Positions 50,984-59,429 of a stretch of 64,000 nucleotides of DNA are shown piece after piece. Within the stretch, counting starts at the first letter, position 1. The number at the start of each line of letters is the position of its first letter. Made by a program: the position numbers and the translations under genes. Below the pieces are notes generated by a model that was not told the DNA's origin, searched no databases, and was given only the letters and a program-made list of their open reading frames with translations. Source of the stretch: JBBQXY01 sp051004815 (lineage in GTDB: Bacteria > Chloroflexota > Ktedonobacteria > Ktedonobacterales > Ktedonobacteraceae); assembly GCA_051004815.1 (NCBI GenBank), contig JBPCJY010000018.1, forward strand, positions 11,817 to 75,816, written 5' to 3'.

Positions 50984-51355
50984 TTACTTACTTTTTATCA
51001 ATTCCTCCAGACGACCTTGCTGAATTGTCTGTACGACTGCGATATGGCGTTTCACAGCCTTGTCCTCGGTCAGGCTGATAAACTCGCAAATGGTCATACG
51101 CACCATCGTCAGATAGTCGTTTTGCTGTGGAAAGACTGCAGTAACGTACCCACGTCCAATATTCTTGTCATTGTACGTGGCAACCACGAAACGTTTGCCG
51201 TCAGGATCAATAACAGTGTGACGAACTACATCCAATACCTGTGGATGCATTGGAAGAGCATTAGGAATTTCAATAGCACGCGATTGAGAGGGTTGTGGAG
51301 CATTAGTAGATGTGGATGGCAGCGCATCATTGGGTACAGCGTCATTTTTCAACAT
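50984..51355 (-). CDS. Hypothetical protein (123 residues)
   Basis: ATG 51355 has AGGAGA 5 bases upstream. Residues 1-40 are rich in Pro, Ser and Asn and probably flexible. Residues 45-123 look globular, with 'VVRHTVIDPDGKRFVVATYN' and 'IGRGYVTAVFPQQNDYLTMV' suggesting beta strands, and a helical end 'TIQQGRLEELIKSK'. There is no signal peptide or membrane span. The family is not recognised. It lies 38 bases after the terminator of the transglutaminase operon and is separate from the small gene at 50506. Confidence 0.65.
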   Translation of the reverse strand: MLKNDAVPNDALPSTSTNAPQPSQSRAIEIPNALPMHPQVLDVVRHTVIDPDGKRFVVATYNDKNIGRGYVTAVFPQQNDYLTMVRMTICEFISLTEDKAVKRHIAVVQTIQQGRLEELIKSK

Positions 51356-51392
51356 GTTGTTCTCCTGGGAGCAATAGATTTTATGCGTTATC

Positions 51393-51440
51393 AAAAGCCT
51401 GGCACCTCGTAGAATCCCACGGATTCTGTGGATGCCAGGC
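51393..51440 (-). terminator. Rho-independent terminator of the moxR-DUF58-transglutaminase operon
   Basis: On the minus strand GCCTGGCA..TGCCAGGC (51433-51440 with 51397-51404) with an inner GAATC/GATTC pair forms a 44-base hairpin followed by TTTT. It lies 56 bases after the transglutaminase stop. Confidence 0.85.
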
Positions 51441-51495
51441 CAAAAACTCTATCTGATAGTGTACGTGACTATGCCCAATCCGTCAAATGGAGCTG

Positions 51496-53994
51496 CTACA
51501 AGTCCTTATCCTGATAAAAGTCACGTTTGACCCGCCTTCTGGCCCTCACGCGAGCCAGGGAACCCCAGAAACGGGATGGCAACACCCACAAGATGTGGGG
51601 ATGCCTCAGCATATAGAGGAAGAGTCGTGGTTGCAAACGCTTCCAGAGGCCGGACAACTCACGAATCTCTCCAGAACGACTCGGATGGTCAGGGCTTTCA
51701 GGATCGGCCCAGACCTCGCGCACATAGATATCGCTAAAGCGTTCGAGGGTTGTAGCCTCCTCTGGCGTGGCTTGAGCCAGCACACCAACATATTCATAGG
51801 GCGTTTGTGACCGTTGTATCTCGATACCAGCCCAATTTGCCAGCAGACAGACCCTGCCATAGAGTTGGGCGGACAGGCGGTGATTACGGAACAGGCGACG
51901 CCACCAGATACCAAAGAAGATCAAACTGAACAGGATCAGCAGAGCAACACTGCCTGTCGCCACAGCAACCTGTTGTCGCAATTGAGCCGCTTCCTCAGCA
52001 GAAGTTTGTACGGTAATAGTACCGCCGTTGCTTGATGGATCATTGCTGCTCAAGCCGTGGTTCTTGGGCTTCACATTCGTAGCAGTATTGCCGGGATTGG
52101 TTGTTACGCCACTGGATGTGTATTGACCGGGTGCGGGACGATTGAAAGTAGCGAAACCAGCCGACGGCTCAAAATTGACCCACCCATAGCCAGCAAAGTA
52201 AATCTGCGTCCAACTATGTGCATTGGTACCATAAATGACCTGATCGTGATGCTTCGCATCTAACTGACCATTGGTGTAACCAGCCATGACACGGGCCGGA
52301 ATGCCCAGTTCGCGGGCCATGACGGACATGGTAGTGGCGAAGTAATTACAAAAGCCTTTATGCGCACTACGGAAAAGGAACCAGGAGACGGCCTCTTCGT
52401 TTGGCGGCAAGTGTATATCCACGCTATAGGTAAAGTTGTTGCGCAGATAGGATTCTAATGCCACCACCTTATCATACATCGTTGGCGCATCAGCAGTGAT
52501 CCGCTCGGCCAAAGCTCTAATATTCGGGTCAAGTCCCTTGGGCAACTGTAAGTAGCTACTCAGGACGGCGGGATCATAGTACGATAAAGGATACTCTCCG
52601 TCATAACTCTGCGCGAAGCGTGGCGAGTTGGCGGGCATTGGCACACTGCGCAAGGCCCCCATATCCGCCGACGAGACAAAAGAGGTCACATTATAGTGCT
52701 CGCCCGCCACCATCTTGCCATTTTTTGCCAGTACGGCCACGATAGAGTTATCAGCTTTGCTCCCCAGGGCAATCGCGGGCTGATTCACCATACCCACCTG
52801 CGATGCTCCTAGCAGATACGGATATTGTTCGCCCGGTGGATTCACCACATTGATTTGCTGTTGAATGGAATGGACTACCGACGATTCGCTCGGTATAAGC
52901 GTATTGGCATTTATGGGCACATCAGCCGTGGGACTATTGGACCAGCCGCGCCCATCGTACGTGTTATAGCTCAATGACTCAAGATATTGGCTTGGATCAT
53001 CGCTTTTGAGCGTAAAGACGATATCGTTATTCAGATTCGGGTTCCCGCCCAGGACAAGCGTATCTCTAAAATTACCATGATTGGCGGGGTTTGCGCCGCC
53101 GCTCAGCGAGATCACCCGGTTCCAGGTATCCTGCAATTGCGTCCAGGGGTTCGCATCCGCGTTCCAAATCTGGGAAACAGCGTCATTGGTATATCCCCAC
53201 GGTAAAAACCAGGAGAAGATCAAGATAGCGATAGAAATGAGCGAACCCGCTTGCATGACATCCCACCCCAGGTCATCGGCAAAACGTAGACCTTGCTTGC
53301 GCCAACGCTTGATCGACTCGTACAAGTTGAAGCGCAGCAGCAAAAGTAAGGATGAAATGAGGAAAACGACCAGATACACAATGTAACCTGGATCGATATT
53401 GCTCAAATTGATCAGCAATACGACCGCGTTGGCGACAATCATCAGCCATGGGCTGCGTGTCCGATAAAGCAGCCAGGCACTCGTATAGGCCAGCACAAAA
53501 CCCAGCGCGGTAATAAAGAAGAGGAAAATAGAATCGTCTTCTCCGGTACCGCCCGCCGCCACTGACGCAAACCATTGATGCATCCCATTAGCAAGCACCA
53601 CGACATGGCCACCATCATAAGCACCTGCCGTTTGCCAGAATGCCAGCAACAAGCCAAAGAGCACCGCGACACAATGAGACGCAATACGTGGGAAACGCCG
53701 CTGCTTCGCGGCAATCACGCCAATGATTAACCCTACCAGCGTCGTCAACGTTAGAATATTGAGATGATCAACCCAGTTCACCGCCTGCACACTCCAAATG
53801 GTACTATATACCACAGCAGCGAGCAGGAAGAGCGAAAACCAGCCCTCTTCTAAGCCGAGATGTATCCGTAGAAACGGCTTGCGCGACTGCGCGTTCTTAT
53901 TATTACCTGAGCCATCATTACCTGAACGAGGATCGGAGATAATTTTAGCTAATTGTTCAATTGCGGTCCCGCGTGCTGTTTCTTGCATCGCCAT
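51496..53994 (-). CDS. Transglutaminase-like membrane protein (TgpA type)
   Basis: An 832-residue protein. Residues 45-260 hold about seven hydrophobic spans (DUF3488-like region). An outer domain follows, with the transglutaminase core at about 500-620: the catalytic Cys is in 'HKGFCNYFATTMSVMAREL', the His in 'GTNAHSWTQIYF' and the Asp position is replaced in the usual strand by 'WVNFEPSAGF', where the family has a Glu/Asp. A Ser/Asn-rich linker leads to a further span near 685-705 and a cytoplasmic DUF4129-like tail. The start shares one base with the DUF58 stop. These operons are linked to envelope protein processing. Confidence 0.88.
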   Translation of the reverse strand: MAMQETARGTAIEQLAKIISDPRSGNDGSGNNKNAQSRKPFLRIHLGLEEGWFSLFLLAAVVYSTIWSVQAVNWVDHLNILTLTTLVGLIIGVIAAKQRRFPRIASHCVAVLFGLLLAFWQTAGAYDGGHVVVLANGMHQWFASVAAGGTGEDDSIFLFFITALGFVLAYTSAWLLYRTRSPWLMIVANAVVLLINLSNIDPGYIVYLVVFLISSLLLLLRFNLYESIKRWRKQGLRFADDLGWDVMQAGSLISIAILIFSWFLPWGYTNDAVSQIWNADANPWTQLQDTWNRVISLSGGANPANHGNFRDTLVLGGNPNLNNDIVFTLKSDDPSQYLESLSYNTYDGRGWSNSPTADVPINANTLIPSESSVVHSIQQQINVVNPPGEQYPYLLGASQVGMVNQPAIALGSKADNSIVAVLAKNGKMVAGEHYNVTSFVSSADMGALRSVPMPANSPRFAQSYDGEYPLSYYDPAVLSSYLQLPKGLDPNIRALAERITADAPTMYDKVVALESYLRNNFTYSVDIHLPPNEEAVSWFLFRSAHKGFCNYFATTMSVMARELGIPARVMAGYTNGQLDAKHHDQVIYGTNAHSWTQIYFAGYGWVNFEPSAGFATFNRPAPGQYTSSGVTTNPGNTATNVKPKNHGLSSNDPSSNGGTITVQTSAEEAAQLRQQVAVATGSVALLILFSLIFFGIWWRRLFRNHRLSAQLYGRVCLLANWAGIEIQRSQTPYEYVGVLAQATPEEATTLERFSDIYVREVWADPESPDHPSRSGEIRELSGLWKRLQPRLFLYMLRHPHILWVLPSRFWGSLARVRARRRVKRDFYQDKDL

Positions 53995-55205
53995 TACCTC
54001 CGTCGAGCAAAACGTGCTTCGCTGCTACTCTCCAGTGCTTGCACCAGGGAGTCGCCACGCTTCACACGCGCTATTGGAATACCGGCACCTTCTAACAGAG
54101 CCAACGTATCTTCATCAGTAGGACTATTATCAAAAGAAGCAGCGTTCAGCCCCACCACGGCCACCTGTACCCCACGTCGTTGTAAATGACGCACCCCTTC
54201 ATGCCAATCGCGCGAGTTAGATGGTGTAATCACTACCGCGAGCGAGTTTCTACCAAAATGGAGGGCATCCAGGGCCAGGGCTTCTTTCAAATCAGGGCCG
54301 GGGCCAGCGGTTACTACTGCCAGCAACTCAAGGACGCGCTCAACTTGTCGATCTCCACGGTCAAGTGACAGGATTTCCCGCTGCTTTGCATTCACAATCA
54401 TGCCCACGGACAAGTCTTGACGGAGCATGTATGTGGCGATGGTCGCGGCGAGGGTAACGCCATACTCTTCCGTGGAGTGTTCATCTTCGCCTGCCTGCAC
54501 CTTCTCGTTCAAATCGAGAAATATCCAGGCATCCACTGCCGGGTCAAGGTCAAATTCCTTCACCATTAACTTATTATAATGCGCACTAGAACGCCAGTGT
54601 ATTCGACTGAGAGCATCCCCCGCGAGATAATCGCGAATGGTGGTCGCGTTAGTCGTCGTTTGCAGGGCGCGGCGCGAACTACGCCCTCTCCCTGGCAGTC
54701 CACCGGTGAACAAGGCAAATTCAGTAATGGGCAAAACTTGTGGCAGCACGAGCATTTCATGGGCGGGAGTCAAGGATATACGACGACGGAACAGGCCAAA
54801 GGGATCGCCACTGGTAGCAGTGACCGGCCCCAATTGAAAGTGACCGCGCTTTTTACAGACGGTACGCGCTTTCCACATCGCTCGCTTGCGTCCACCCATG
54901 CTGGCAACATAACCAGCACGATGACCGGGCAAAGTTGAACCGTCGGCGACTTGCACCCAGATTTTGGGCAGGACACTGGTATTATCCAACATCAAACGCT
55001 CTTCAAATGTCTCGCCTACCTGTACGCGCCCACTGGTCGTGTTGCGGTGAAAGGTCAATTTGCGCAAACTGTAGCGTGCCCACAGCCAGGACAGAACGAA
55101 CAACGTGAGCAGTACATAGGTTAGCTTATAAAGAATGGACCAGCCACTGCTGATAGAAAAGAAGAGCAGAAGCATAATCAGTAAGACTGCTTGCCAGGGT
55201 CGCAT
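53994..55205 (-). CDS. DUF58 domain protein
   Basis: A 403-residue protein. Two N-terminal spans (about residues 5-45) precede a beta-rich part. The DUF58 motif follows at 'RDYLAGDALSRIHWRSSAHY' then 'KLMVKEFDLDPAVDAWIFLDL', the start of a von Willebrand A-like fold. It lies between the MoxR ATPase (3 bases away) and the transglutaminase. In such operons MoxR is thought to act as a chaperone on the vWA-like partner. Confidence 0.9.
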   Translation of the reverse strand: MRPWQAVLLIMLLLFFSISSGWSILYKLTYVLLTLFVLSWLWARYSLRKLTFHRNTTSGRVQVGETFEERLMLDNTSVLPKIWVQVADGSTLPGHRAGYVASMGGRKRAMWKARTVCKKRGHFQLGPVTATSGDPFGLFRRRISLTPAHEMLVLPQVLPITEFALFTGGLPGRGRSSRRALQTTTNATTIRDYLAGDALSRIHWRSSAHYNKLMVKEFDLDPAVDAWIFLDLNEKVQAGEDEHSTEEYGVTLAATIATYMLRQDLSVGMIVNAKQREILSLDRGDRQVERVLELLAVVTAGPGPDLKEALALDALHFGRNSLAVVITPSNSRDWHEGVRHLQRRGVQVAVVGLNAASFDNSPTDEDTLALLEGAGIPIARVKRGDSLVQALESSSEARFARRR

Positions 55206-55208
55206 AGA

Positions 55209-56180
55209 CTAGCGCCCCTTTCCACCGGCAACCCATGCCCCAGGCACAGGTACACTTTGCAGTATTTCATCCAGAATGGCCGTCGATGTGATAGAGCGCA
55301 CACGAGCTGCCGGCGTCACAATGATACGGTGCGCTAATGTTGGTCTTGCCAGCAATTTCACATCATCAGGTATTACATGGTCATGACCACGCATCGCGGC
55401 CAACGCTTGCGCGGCGCGGAACAGTGCTAACGAGCCACGCGGACTTGCTCCCAGGTAGATATTAGGATGGTTGCGCGTCGCATTGGCGATAGCCACAATA
55501 TATTCATGTATCAAAGGGTTAACATGGATATTGCGTACCTGCTGCTGGATGATGACCAACTCTTCAGCCGTCATAATCTGGGCCAGGTCGTCAAGGGGAT
55601 GGTGATGCTGGTGGCTATCCAGGATATTCATCTCATCGCTTGCTTTGGGATAACCGATGCTGATATTCATCATAAAGCGGTCAAGCTGCGCCTCTGGCAG
55701 GGGGAAAGTGCCTTCATATTCAATGGGGTTCTGTGTTGCCATGACCATAAATGGCTCCGGTAAACGATAGGACACACCATCGACGGTGATTTGCGTCTCT
55801 TCCATCGCCTCGAGCAAAGCAGATTGTGTTTTTGGCGTGGCACGGTTAATTTCGTCAGCGAGCACGATCTGGGCCATAATGGGGCCAGCCCGGAACTCAA
55901 AATTGCTCGTTTTCTGATTATAGATGGATGTCCCCGTTACATCACTGGGCAGAAGGTCAGGGGTAAATTGGATACGCTTAAATGTACAACCAATAGAGCG
56001 TGCGATAGCCTTGGTAAGCACTGTTTTGCCTACACCAGGCACATCTTCAATCAAAACATGTCCGTGACAGATAACGGCGATCAGGCTGAAAGCTACCGCT
56101 TCACCTTTGCCAACGATAACTTTTTCGACATTACCAACGACGCGTTGGACCGCAGTAGCTAGGTCTTGTACTGACTGCAT
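55209..56180 (-). CDS. MoxR-family AAA ATPase
   Basis: A 323-residue AAA+ ATPase. Walker A 'DVPGVGKTVLTKAIARSI' (about residue 48), Walker B 'IVLADEINRATPKTQSALLEAM' region (about 108), sensor 1 'VMATQNPIEYEGTFPLPEAQ' and 'LDRFMMNISIGYP' are all typical. It is cytoplasmic and first in the operon with the DUF58 and transglutaminase proteins. A long AT-rich upstream region (56181-56454) separates it from the divergent oxidoreductase. Confidence 0.94.
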   Translation of the reverse strand: MQSVQDLATAVQRVVGNVEKVIVGKGEAVAFSLIAVICHGHVLIEDVPGVGKTVLTKAIARSIGCTFKRIQFTPDLLPSDVTGTSIYNQKTSNFEFRAGPIMAQIVLADEINRATPKTQSALLEAMEETQITVDGVSYRLPEPFMVMATQNPIEYEGTFPLPEAQLDRFMMNISIGYPKASDEMNILDSHQHHHPLDDLAQIMTAEELVIIQQQVRNIHVNPLIHEYIVAIANATRNHPNIYLGASPRGSLALFRAAQALAAMRGHDHVIPDDVKLLARPTLAHRIIVTPAARVRSITSTAILDEILQSVPVPGAWVAGGKGR

Positions 56181-56375
56181 GCATTTCTCCCCAATTCGGT
56201 TTGAGGCCTTACTACTTATTACATTGTAAACACTGATAGTGTATCACGTTCACGCCAAAGTACAAGGGCCACATTCCCTAAAATATGTAGTGATAAAGTT
56301 GTACTAATTACTACGTCACCACAAGCCATTTTGTTACGCTCTATACAGCAGTTTATCCTCTTTCGCTGAAACAGG

Positions 56376-56418
56376 GCTGAATTTAAGTATAAACGCTGAG
56401 TGTATGCTTAATTTCAGC
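56376..56418. promoter_or_regulatory. Imperfect inverted repeat between moxR and the oxidoreductase
   Basis: GCTGAATTTAAGTATA (56376-56391) pairs with TGTATGCTTAATTTCAGC (56401-56418) with about four mismatches. It lies 37 bases upstream of the -35 box of the oxidoreductase promoter and may be a regulator site. Confidence 0.35.
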
Positions 56419-56454
56419 GTATATTTCACACTTGAGGTTTTTGATCGTCGAGTT

Positions 56455-56483
56455 TTGCAATTGCCCATGAAAATGCATACAAT
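56455..56483 (+). promoter_or_regulatory. Sigma-70 promoter of the quinone oxidoreductase gene
   Basis: TTGCAA (56455-56460) and TACAAT (56478-56483) are 17 bases apart. The start codon is 56 bases further on. Confidence 0.55.
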
Positions 56484-56538
56484 GGAACGGGAGAAATACA
56501 GCGATCCATACAGAAAATAACGCTAGAAGGTGACATTG

Positions 56539-57486
56539 ATGAAAGCAGTACAATTCGCAAATTATGGTGATCCCGACGTGTTACAAGTGCGGGATGTTCC
56601 TGACCCAACGCCGGATGCCATGGATATCGAGGTACAGGTAAAAGCAACCACGGTCAATCGGCTCGATCTTTTCCAGCGTGACGGCAGCCGACCCGTTGAA
56701 AAGTTGCCCTATACCCCTGGTTTAGAGGCGGCAGGCGTCGTAGTGAGCGACGCTAATGGCTTTCACGCGGGGGAACGTGTCATGACTACCCGTGCCAGCA
56801 ATGCGAAAGGTGGCGGTGGCTACGCCAGCAAGATAGCTATACCGGCAGATCAGCTTCTCCGTATTCCCGCTGGCGTGACGTTTGAAGAGGCTGTCGCGGC
56901 AGGACTAACCTCTTCAACCGCTTATGCCAGTTTATTTGATCTCGGTCACTTAAAAGCTGGCGAGCGTGTCTTGATCTGGGCTGGTTCAAGCGGTGTAGGC
57001 ACAATGGCAATACAGTTGGCCAAGCACGCGGGTGCCTGGGTAGTGACAACGGCAGGTAACAACGCGAAAGCCGAAGAGTTGCGTCGTCTGGGTGCCGATA
57101 TGGTCATCAACCACCGCGAAGATAACGTTGGACAGGTGGTCCAGAACACCCATGGTGTGAATCTGGTGATCGAACTCGTCAGTACAACCTTACAATCAAG
57201 CATAGAGGCCTGTGTAAATGATGGGCGTATCGTACTGATCGGCAATCTGGGCGGTCAAAAGGCGACCATTGATACTCAGCAATGCCGCCTCAAGCGTGTG
57301 CAGATCATCGGCGGAGGTGTCCTGCGCACCAGTACCGCCAACGAGCAGCGCATTCTACAACTGATGGCGGAAAAAGCCATTCATCCCATCATCTACCGCA
57401 CATTGCCAGTTGAGCAGGCCGCACAGGCACATCGCTTACTGGCTTCAGGCGAACACCTGGGCAAGATCGTGATGACACATTCATAA
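56539..57486 (+). CDS. NADPH:quinone oxidoreductase-like MDR protein
   Basis: A 315-residue medium-chain dehydrogenase/reductase of the zinc-free quinone reductase group. 'MKAVQFANYGDPDVLQVRDV' opens the fold, 'VNRLDLFQRDGSRP' lies near the active site, and the nucleotide loop is 'VLIWAGSSGVGTMAIQLAKH'. The catalytic zinc ligands of alcohol dehydrogenases are absent. It should reduce quinones or enones with NADPH. ATG 56539 has AGAAGGTG 6 bases upstream and is preferred to a GTG at 56530. It is followed 20 bases later by the phosphorylase-like gene. Confidence 0.88.
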   Translation: MKAVQFANYGDPDVLQVRDVPDPTPDAMDIEVQVKATTVNRLDLFQRDGSRPVEKLPYTPGLEAAGVVVSDANGFHAGERVMTTRASNAKGGGGYASKIAIPADQLLRIPAGVTFEEAVAAGLTSSTAYASLFDLGHLKAGERVLIWAGSSGVGTMAIQLAKHAGAWVVTTAGNNAKAEELRRLGADMVINHREDNVGQVVQNTHGVNLVIELVSTTLQSSIEACVNDGRIVLIGNLGGQKATIDTQQCRLKRVQIIGGGVLRTSTANEQRILQLMAEKAIHPIIYRTLPVEQAAQAHRLLASGEHLGKIVMTHS

Positions 57487-57506
57487 ACAGAAAGGATTGA
57501 ACAGTG

Positions 57507-58226
57507 ATGCCGCCGCCTACAACCAGCATTGTCGTGCTTGTTTCAGCCAACACCGAATGGCGTGTTGTGTGCAATATCTATGCCGAGAGCGAGGCACAAC
57601 CATCGCCGCTCGGAGAGTGGTTCATGGTTGATGTGGCAGTTGGTGAGCAGCGCGTAGCGGTACTCTTCTTCCATGGCGGCTGGGGCAAAATTGCTGCTGC
57701 CGCCTCGACACAATACGTCATTGACCACTGTGTACCCGAACTCCTCATCAACCTCGGTACCTGCGGCGGCTTCGCGGGAGAGATTGAGAAGGGTACGATT
57801 GTGCTCGCGGAACGCACCATCGTATACGACATCATCGAACAAATGACGGGAGCCGCCGAGGCAATTGCACGCTACTCAACCAGCCTTGATCTCTCCTGGC
57901 TGGGTGAAGATTACCCGCGTAAAGTCTTACGCACCCTGCTTGTATCAGGAGACCGCGACCTCGTCGTGGAAGAAATCCCCCAACTCATAACAACCTATGG
58001 AGCCGTCGCAGGCGATTGGGAATCGGGCGCAATAGCCTTTGTCGCAGCTCGCAACAACACGCGTTGCCTCATCTTACGCGGCGTCACCGATCTGGTCGGC
58101 GGTAACGGCGGCGAAGCCTACGACGGCAACCTCCACATCTTTGTCCAAGGCACAACAACAGTAATGCGACAATTATTGGAGGAGTTGCCTGGGTGGATAG
58201 GCCGCCACATGGTAACTAGCATGTGA
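57507..58226 (+). CDS. Nucleoside phosphorylase / nucleosidase-like protein
   Basis: A 239-residue protein of the PNP_UDP_1 fold. 'LLINLGTCGGFAGEIEKGTI' is the central strand-loop, and the ribose-binding and catalytic region reads 'GDWESGAIAFVAARNNTRCL' followed by 'LRGVTDLVGG', with a Glu and Asp where the nucleosidase residues are expected. The substrate may be methylthioadenosine, S-adenosylhomocysteine or another nucleoside; the usual MTAN signature is only partly kept. AAAGGA lies 10 bases before the ATG; a GTG 3 bases earlier is also possible. Co-transcription with the upstream oxidoreductase is likely. Confidence 0.82.
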   Translation: MPPPTTSIVVLVSANTEWRVVCNIYAESEAQPSPLGEWFMVDVAVGEQRVAVLFFHGGWGKIAAAASTQYVIDHCVPELLINLGTCGGFAGEIEKGTIVLAERTIVYDIIEQMTGAAEAIARYSTSLDLSWLGEDYPRKVLRTLLVSGDRDLVVEEIPQLITTYGAVAGDWESGAIAFVAARNNTRCLILRGVTDLVGGNGGEAYDGNLHIFVQGTTTVMRQLLEELPGWIGRHMVTSM

Positions 58227-58316
58227 ACACGCTGTAGGGGCCGATTGATCGGGCCGTATCCACCTCCGATTCACGCCCATAAATCGCTTTCTACATGTCA
58301 CTCGTTCGTTACAAAA

Positions 58317-58430
58317 AATGAGAACTTGTGATGCTTGGGACATTTGCGACTTGGGGACACTTGGGACTTCGGGACATTTGCGACACATCTTTTTTGATGG
58401 CTGAGATGAGAACTTGTGATGCTTAGGCAA
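58317..58430. repeat. Short 17-bp-type array with flanking direct repeats
   Basis: Three degenerate units of the type GGGACATTTGCGACTT run from 58338 to 58385 and end in GACACATCTTTTTTGATGG. A direct repeat ATGAGAACTTGTGATGCTT stands on either side (58319 and 58407). Confidence 0.65.
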
Positions 58431-58478
58431 GGTTCAAATGAACTTGACAGTTCCTCGCCAACAGAAAGGGACAGCCCT

Positions 58479-58575
58479 GTCATGCTGAGCGCAGTAGCCG
58501 AAGCCCTGAGCGCAGCGAAGGGGAAGCATCTCTGTGCCGGGCGCGACAGACCCTTCGCTGCGCTCAGGGTGACAC
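58479..58575. repeat. Inverted repeat of the TGAGCGCAGCGAA family
   Basis: CTGTCATGCTGAGCGCAG at the left and CTGCGCTCAGGGTGACA at the right are inverted copies, with a second inner GAGCGCAGCGAAGGG / CCCTTCGCTGCGCTC pair. It belongs to the same family as the repeats at 39160 and 48020-48240. Confidence 0.7.
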
Positions 58576-58630
58576 GGTGTGGCTGTTCAAACGGTCAAGG
58601 ACGTTTCTTCACCATTGAACCTTGCCTTAG

Positions 58631-58747
58631 GACATTTGCGACTTCGGGACATTTGCGACTTCGGGACATTTGCGACTTCGGGACATTTGCGACTTCGGGA
58701 CATTTGCGACTTCGGGACATTTGCGACTTCGGGACATTTGCGACACG
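58631..58747 (+). repeat. Tandem array of a 17-bp unit, seven copies
   Basis: The unit GACATTTGCGACTTCGG repeats exactly at 58631, 58648, 58665, 58682, 58699 and 58716. A seventh, partial copy at 58733 runs into GACACGTCTTTTTTGGTGG. There are no spacers between units, so it is a satellite-like array and not CRISPR. Confidence 0.9.
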
Positions 58748-58907
58748 TCTTTTTTGGTGGTGGAACGGTCAGGGAATGATGGAGAGAGAGGCCTCGGCGG
58801 TGCTACGGGTTCAAACAAGTGGTGCCTTGCGGTGCCTTAGAAAGAGTATAGCATATTTATGAGGAGCAAGCAAGGGGTGAAAATGGTTCGACCAAGGTGT
58901 AGACTGG

Positions 58908-59132
58908 GTGCTCCTGCTTTGTGCAACTTGTGAGAAGCCCTGGTATCCGAGAAAGATCGCGGAACAGTGGTACAGGGAGCGCATTGCACTTGGCAATTCA
59001 GGACGATTCGAGAAAGCACTTGAAACATACGAGTATGCTATTCAACTGAACCCCAAATATGTCTGGGCATGGTTCCATAAAGGAAAAACACTCCGTGAGC
59101 TCAAGCGTTATGATGAGGCATTAGCCCTTTGA
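58908..59132 (+). pseudogene. TPR protein fragment
   Basis: A 74-codon frame whose middle reads 'LGNSGRFEKALETYEYAIQL' and 'YVWAWFHKGKTLRELKRYDE': one and a half tetratricopeptide repeats. It then stops at TGA just after 'DEALAL', where a further repeat would be expected. The N-terminal residues are not TPR-like and have no clear Shine-Dalgarno. It reads as an internal piece of a longer TPR gene, broken at about 59120 where an unrelated gene begins on the other strand. Confidence 0.6.
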
Positions 59133-59352
59133 GAATGCTTACATCTCCCTTGAGCGTGCTCACATCCTCTTTAATGATTTTGATATCCCGCTCTTGCGAC
59201 CCAGCAACGCCCAATAGTATGGTTATTTCATGGTATGTCTCAGTTGTGTTTTGTGCTTACTGTAACATCACCCTGTTCACCGCATTGAGAAAATCAATAC
59301 GTGAAACAGAGGTTTGTTCCAGGGCGGCTATTCGCTCTTCATAAGTAGACAT
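59101..59352 (-). pseudogene. Coiled-coil protein gene interrupted by a stop codon
   Basis: ATG 59352 has a GGAGGAAAGGAA leader. The frame reads 'MSTYEERIAALEQTSVSRID' and 'LNAVNRVMLQ', meets TAA at 59257-59259 (codon 32), then continues in the same frame as 'TILLGVAGSQERDIKIIKED' and 'VSTLKGDVSILKG' to a TGA at 59101. The heptad pattern across the stop suggests one small coiled-coil protein with a CAA-to-TAA change. Its 3' end is also lost at the junction with the TPR fragment. If the stop is read as real, only a 31-residue peptide is made. Confidence 0.55.
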
Positions 59353-59429
59353 GTCGTCTTTCCTTTCCTCCACGATGCTAGTACAATAATAACACAAAAA
59401 GCTGTGTTCTCCAGCAGGAAAAAGGCATT

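Noticed and set aside
58631..58747. Possible CRISPR array
   Set aside because: Units of 17 bp are directly joined with no spacers, and no cas gene is near.
58416..58862. 148-residue frame across the repeat arrays
   Set aside because: Its 'FATSGHLRLRDICD' repeats are a by-product of reading the 17-bp array; all frames stay open because the unit has few stops.
59120..59217. Frameshifted continuation of the TPR fragment ('FENAYISLERAH')
   Set aside because: The same bases on the other strand form the end of a coiled-coil gene with start codon, Shine-Dalgarno and heptads, which explains them better.
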